DNA from: Leptobrachium leishanense | Taxonomy: Eukaryota; Chordata; Amphibia; Anura; Megophryidae | Assembly (NCBI GenBank): GCA_009667805.1 | Contig: CM019067.1 | Location: 159,607,049 to 159,671,048 of the forward strand | Length of the DNA: 64,000 nucleotides | Reading direction: 5' to 3' | Notes under the pieces: model-generated | Database searches by the model: none | What the model saw: the letters and a program-made list of their open reading frames with translations, nothing else | What the model was told of the DNA's origin: nothing | Translations under genes and position numbers: made by a program | Shown here: positions 59,248-64,000 of the stretch, one piece after another | How the letters are laid out: each line of letters begins with the position of its first letter | Position numbering within the stretch: position 1 is the stretch's first letter

Positions 59248-62200
59248 ATGTCAGAAAGACCAAAAAGGACAGGCAGACGCTCCCAGACACAGATAAGAGG
59301 GCAAGCAGCCTCTGTGTCGGGAGGCTGTGCCTCTGGTCGTCGTGGACGTGGTGCATCCTCTGTAGGGGCATGCTTGCCCTTTATAACTGGTGCTGGCCGC
59401 CTTAAGCAGCAGCAACATACAGAGGATTTGGTGGATTGGCTAACCAGGTCATCCTCATCCTCTGAGTCCTCTGCCAGCCAGGCTTGTAGTGGTTTACAAT
59501 CCACCTCAGCTGCCAAAACATCTAATTCAGCCTCCACGTCCACAGTTACTCCTGCCGTAGCCTCACTATCACACATGGAGGAGTCAGCTGAATTGTTTGA
59601 CTACAATGACAGTGACATGCTGCTTGAGGATGCGCAGCAACTACAGTGCTCTGATTCAATCTCTGAGGTTAAGGAAAGGAGTATAATCAACCTAGAGGAA
59701 GGGGGTGCCAGTGATGACACACAAATAACTGGCATTCATGTTGCCCCAGCAGCTGCAGCATACTGCCAAGTTGGCTCCAGTGACGAGGAGATAGGGGGTG
59801 ATAATGACAATGATGATGAGGTCACTGACTCCACCTGGGTGCCAGATCGAACAGAGGAATCAAGTGAGGAGGAGGGGGAGGAGGCACAGCAAACACGAGG
59901 CACAACATCCTCTATGACCAACCATAGAACTAGCCAGTCCAAGGCATCAGATGTCACAGCTGCTCCGGTGCAGAGCGCTGTTGACTCAAAGCACACATGC
60001 AGGAACTCTGCTGTCTGGGAGTTCTCTAAGAAATGTGCAGCAGACCTCACCGTTGCTATTTGAAATCTATGTCAGAAGAGGATCAAGCGTGGCAAAGACA
60101 TCCCACTTGGGTACCACGTGCATGAGGCGACATATGACCACCTGCCATGCATCCCGTTGGCACAAAACTTTGCATAGGTCCTCCTCCTCCTCATCTGTCT
60201 CTACCCCCACTATATGTCCTGCAATGTCTTTGCCTACAACTTCCACTGACAGGGATGATGCTACAGTAATGGATGTACCAGGTCCTTCCTCACAATGTGA
60301 CATCATCCCATCAGCTGAAGATTTACGCAGTCAGATTACGTTGCCGCAGCTGCTGCAGCGTAAGAAAAAATATAGTCTCATCCATCCCCAAGCACAGCGT
60401 CTAAATGCCAGTTTAGCAAAATTACTCGCAATGCAGCTGCTGCCTTTCCAGCTGGTGGACTCTGCTTCCTTCCGTGAATTTGCTGAATGTGCTGTACCAC
60501 AGTGGCAGGTTCCAAAACGCCATTACTTTTCACGGAAGGCCATTCCAGCACTATACCAGCACGTGGAAGACAATGTTATCGAGTCATTGGGAAAGGCAGT
60601 CAGCAGCAAGGTGCATGTGACTTTAGACACGTGGTCCAGCAAGCATGGACAGGGTCGTTACATCTCCTTCACGGCACACTGGGTAACTCTGATTGCAGCT
60701 GGGAGGGATCCAAGACGGGACTCTGTGCTGGAGCTTGTTCATCCACCATGCCTCCAGAAAGCTGCTTGTATGAGGTCTGTCTGCTCCACCACCACCTCTC
60801 CCTTTTCCTCCTCCTCCTCCTCCTTCTCTGTCTCTGGCAAAGTGGCAGTTAAACCGAGTTTAAGTGGCAGGGGCTACGCAATGGCTCAAGCAAAATGATG
60901 CCATATTGATCTTGAGCTGGTTTGTTTAGGGGACAGGAGCCACACCGGACCAGAAATCCTGTCAGCTCTGCAGGGGCAGGTGCAGAGATGGTTAACACCA
61001 CGTCAGCTTCAGCTGGGAATGATCGTCTGTGAAAATGGCAGCAACCTTCTCTCCGCCCTATGCAAGGGTAGGTTGACGCATGTACCATGCCTAGCACACG
61101 TCCTAAATCTGGTGGTACAGCATTTCCTAACCAGGTACCCAGGGCTGGCAGAGCTTCTCAGCCAGGCCAGAAAAGTCTGCAGCCACTTCAGACGGTCATT
61201 CCCAGCAAGCGTTCGCCTGGCCGAAATTCAAAGAGAATTCCACCTTCCCACAAACCGTCTGATCTGTGACATTCCCACCAGGTGGAACTCGACATTAACA
61301 ATGCTGCAGCGTCTGCACAAGCAGCAGAGGGCCATCAATGAGTACCTGTGTGAGTATGGCACAAGGACAGGTTCAGGTCAACTTGGGTTTCCCCCCCCGC
61401 AGTGGCTGATGATCAAGGAAGCATGCACTGTACTGTCACCATTTGAGGAGGCAATGAGGATGGTGAGCAGGGACAGTGCATGCATCAGTGACACAATTCC
61501 TTTAGTGTTCCTGCTGGAGCACACTCTGTGGGGAATTATAGATGTGGCTCTAGAGGCAGAGCAGTGGGAGGAAGAGGAGGCCTTCCCTAGCTCTGAAGGC
61601 CCCAGTCTTTCCGCAGACAGCATTCCAGCGGGTCCTCCTCAGATCAGACAGGAGGAGGATGAGGAGGAATATTTAAGTAGTGGTGGCATTGAAGGTGGGG
61701 ATTCCTCAAGGGAGGGTTTTTGTGCCCAGAAATCCAAGGACTAGTACGTGGCTGGGAGGAGGAAGTGCACGATGGGGTCATCCTCATTGACCAGGAAGAC
61801 TCGGAAGCTAATGTCACCTCCAACCTACACTGCATGGGCTCCCTTATAATGCAAAGCCTGGTAAAGGACCCCAGGATTTGTGCTATCAAGGAGAGGGATC
61901 ATTACTGGTTGGCAAGCCTTCTTGATCCACGATACAAGGGTAAAGTTGCAGAGCTCATCCTGTCCGCACAGAGGGACGACAGGATGAAAAAACTTGAGGA
62001 TGCTCTAAAGCGACACTTGTGTAACACCTTTCCAGGCACTGGTAGGTTACCAAGTGATGACACAGGTGCTTCTGAGGCTGCGGTTGATCAGAGGAAGAGC
62101 GGTGAAAGCGGCCGCTTGACTGATGCCTTTTCCAATTTTTTTAGTCCACAACGCCCAGGGACGTCAAATGTAGGCACCCATTGCCAGCGTCTTCACCATA

Positions 62201-62499
62201 TGGTGCAGGACTACCTAGGGGCAAGGGCAGACCTGGATACCTTTCCAGCAGATGATCCACTGTCTTACTGGGTGTTGAGATCGGATCACTGGCCAGAACT
62301 TAGACAATATGCTATGCAGCTACTAGGTTGCCCTTCATCAAGCGTGCTTTCTGAAAGGACGTTCAGTGCCACTGGAGGTTTTGTCACAGACGAAAGAGTG
62401 CGTCTGTCCACCGACTCTGTAGACCGGCTGACATTTATAAAAATGAATCAGTCCAGGATCAGCAGCTATCAATCCCCTGATGCTGACATAACGGAATAG
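59248..62499 (+). pseudogene. hAT transposase with BED zinc finger, frameshifted
   Basis: Starts MSERPKRTGRRSQTQIRG. The acidic N-terminal region is open to 60060. Codon 272 (60061-60063) is TGA exactly where the other copy has the first zinc-binding Cys of the BED finger (AI-C-NLC). A 1-nt shift follows, then TTCMRRHMTTCHASRW. The core has LDTWSSKHGQGRYISF; the second catalytic Asp is Glu here (VCENGSN at about 61027, against ICDNGSN in the other copy). Further shifts lie near 60890 and 61730. The C-terminal dimerisation region with SSSVLSERTFSATGG and TDSVDRLTFIKMN is complete to 62499. Total about 1080 codons. Non-functional. Confidence 0.92.
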
Positions 62500-63556
62500 A
62501 TCGGGGATATCTTCTGCATTCACAAAACCTCCACCACTGCACTCTTCCACAATACCACAAAAGGGTTACGGTGTGAAGGCACTTGCTGCCACCAACGGCA
62601 TAATATTTGGCTGCACTGACACTGACGCCTATATTACCAGATTTATATCATTTTTAATTTTTTGGACCGCAGGGTCCAACCCTGCACTCTTCCACAATAC
62701 CACAGAGGGGTTTCGGTGTGACGGCACTGTTGCCGACACTAAAGGCCCAATTTTAAAGCACCTATCGTTACTTTCATCCAAAGCCTGCGTAAGTTTCACC
62801 ATAATTTAGCCAAAAAATCACTAAACTTGTTCTGCGTGTCCTAAAATGTCTCTTTTTTAAATACAGACTGCCGCCCCAAGCAGTTGTTTATGAATAGATT
62901 AAAGGAAAACCGTTTACCGTCATTTGAAGCATCATTTTTTTGTTTTGAAATGTTTCTATACATCCTACAAATCCTCCACTTCACAGGCAGGTTTTGGGGA
63001 CCTCCTAGGCACGACATTTGAAGGAATTTTTCGTTTTTATTTTTAACCCTTATATCATGGAAAACTCGCTGTTCCTTTAAAAACTTTTTTTTTTTTAAAC
63101 TTTTTGTCCTTGTTTCCTGTCCCCCAGGGCACTACCCGGACCCCCATACACCTTTTATGGCAAATATCTTGCATATATGCCCTCTTGCAGGGCACTCTAA
63201 AAATCTAACTTTTGAGTCCCATTGACTTGCATTAAGTTTGGTTCGTGTTCGTGTTCGAACTCGAACCTTTGAAATTGTTTGAGTTCGAATGCGAACCGAA
63301 CTAGGGGGTGTTCGGCTCATCCCTAATGTGCAGCGTCTGACGTCTCCTAATCACGCACACACGCCGCTATGCCGATGCAGCGCACTCAGTGTGTCAGTAC
63401 TAGCGGTTCGACGTTCTTGCAAAAATGTGTTTGCCGCTTGCGTTGTGCGTCCGTACTTTGTATGTTGGCCGTCATTGGACGTCATTTGCTGCTACCACGG
63501 CCGTGATAAAGTGCGGCTCAAAGCACGTTCACACTGCGTTCGTCTGACCCCAGCCT

Positions 63557-64000
63557 AAGAGGAAATGGCCGATCATCGTTACTTATCCTGAAGGCTGACA
63601 ATCAGCAGCTCTCCTTTGGAATGGCTTGATGAAAGCTCTTGTATGAGCTGAAACATTGGATTCTTTTAATGTATGTATCTCCAATAAAAGTTTATTGTTT
63701 TATTTTAAGTCTGTGAGTGCTCCCATATCTGTTGCTATACTATTTTGTATCTGGGATACAGCACCTTGGCATTTTTTGGATTTAGCCAAAGCGTTGAGCT
63801 AAACAATTTGGGACTTGTATATATATATATATTAAATACAAAACAGCAGAAGGTTGCACTCAACCTTAAAACTAAGCGGGTGCATCTAAGACATCAAATA
63901 CAAAACACCAAGAAAGAGCACTCCATATTATTGACCACCTTCTTCCACCATTTTCTGTGAAAAAAAACAGTTTTTAAAATGCTCAAAAAACCTGACTGAG
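63557..64000. other. Probable retroelement-derived tail, no gene
   Basis: Text such as GGCTTGATGAAAGCTCTTGT, GAGCTGAAACATTGG and CCAATAAAAGTTTATTG resembles a motif common in frog interspersed repeats. A short TATATATATATA run lies near 63820. Identification is tentative. Confidence 0.35.

Larger units (their letters stand above)
57010..63325 (+). mobile_element. hAT transposon with BED-finger transposase (second copy)
   Basis: A perfect 8-bp duplication ATGTGCAG (57002-57009, 63326-63333) flanks TAGGGATGAGCTGTTCGG and CCGAACACCCC..GGCTCATCCCTA-type ends. Tandem ACAAAATATCTGGGAATTGT units (57380-57715, 58630-59110) occupy the 5' zone and are split by a CR1 fragment. About 5.4 kb without it. 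Confidence 0.94.
56826..63553. mobile_element. PIF/Harbinger-like element hosting a hAT insertion
   Basis: TAA immediately before GGCTAGGGTCAGACTAAC (56823-56825) and immediately after GTCTGACCCCAGCC (63554-63556) gives a 3-bp duplication of the PIF/Harbinger type. The element itself is about 410 bp (56826-57009 plus 63334-63553); the rest is the nested hAT. No transposase of its own is seen. The relative at 1280 lacks the hAT. Confidence 0.78.
52897..64000 (-). other. Last intron of the cadherin gene (partial)
   Basis: No coding sequence resembling cadherin extracellular repeats or a transmembrane start is seen between the acceptor at 52897-52898 and the window end, so all of this is intron. 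It holds a decayed Tc1 element with a nested TTAA element (53052-55658), a mostly unique stretch (55661-56822), a Harbinger-like element with nested hAT and CR1 sequences (56826-63553), and a repeat-like tail. Confidence 0.75.

Overview
This is a window of a vertebrate nuclear genome, most likely an amphibian and probably a frog. The one host gene I can recognise is the last coding exon of a type II classical cadherin on the minus strand (52406-52896), closest to cadherin-6. It ends the gene; the intron before it runs from 52897 past the end of the window. The frog assignment is an inference from the vertebrate cadherin and the mix of CR1-like LINEs, long-TIR Tc1 elements, hAT, PIF/Harbinger-like and TTAA-target elements. 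There is no bacterial-style operon, no CRISPR array and no rRNA or confident tRNA gene. Nearly every long open reading frame belongs to a transposon or is a by-product of tandem repeats.

Layout. 1-8.5 kb: stem-loop MITE copies, antisense CR1 pieces (one cut in two by a MITE), a truncated Harbinger-like copy, a 1-kb minisatellite, a tRNA-derived SINE and a long-TIR Tc1 element with a nearly intact transposase. 8.5-11.3 kb: a non-autonomous hAT element with a perfect 8-bp target duplication, holding a nested TTAA element built of hairpins. 12.6-21.2 kb: several small DNA transposons (hAT, Tigger-like, TTAA, mariner and two hAT MITE types). 21.7-31.4 kb: a large hAT element carrying a broken BED-finger transposase (minus strand), split by a pol-less LTR retrotransposon whose LTRs contain a 24-bp minisatellite. 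31.4-36.1 kb: mostly unique sequence with one 132-bp hAT MITE. 36.1-37.7 kb: a second Tc1 element. 37.7-49 kb: unique sequence plus more MITEs, including a 2.3-kb element with GGGTCATTCC ends. 49-52.9 kb: the cadherin 3' end. 53-55.7 kb: a decayed Tc1 element with a second TTAA hairpin element nested in it. 56.8-63.6 kb: a Harbinger-like element containing a hAT element that in turn contains a CR1 fragment.

The window works as a stratigraphic record of transposition around a cadherin gene. Target duplications and TIRs fix the boundaries of many elements to the base and give an insertion order. No transposase here is intact: each has at least one frameshift, nonsense codon or internal deletion. 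Several are only one or two changes from open, which suggests fairly recent activity.
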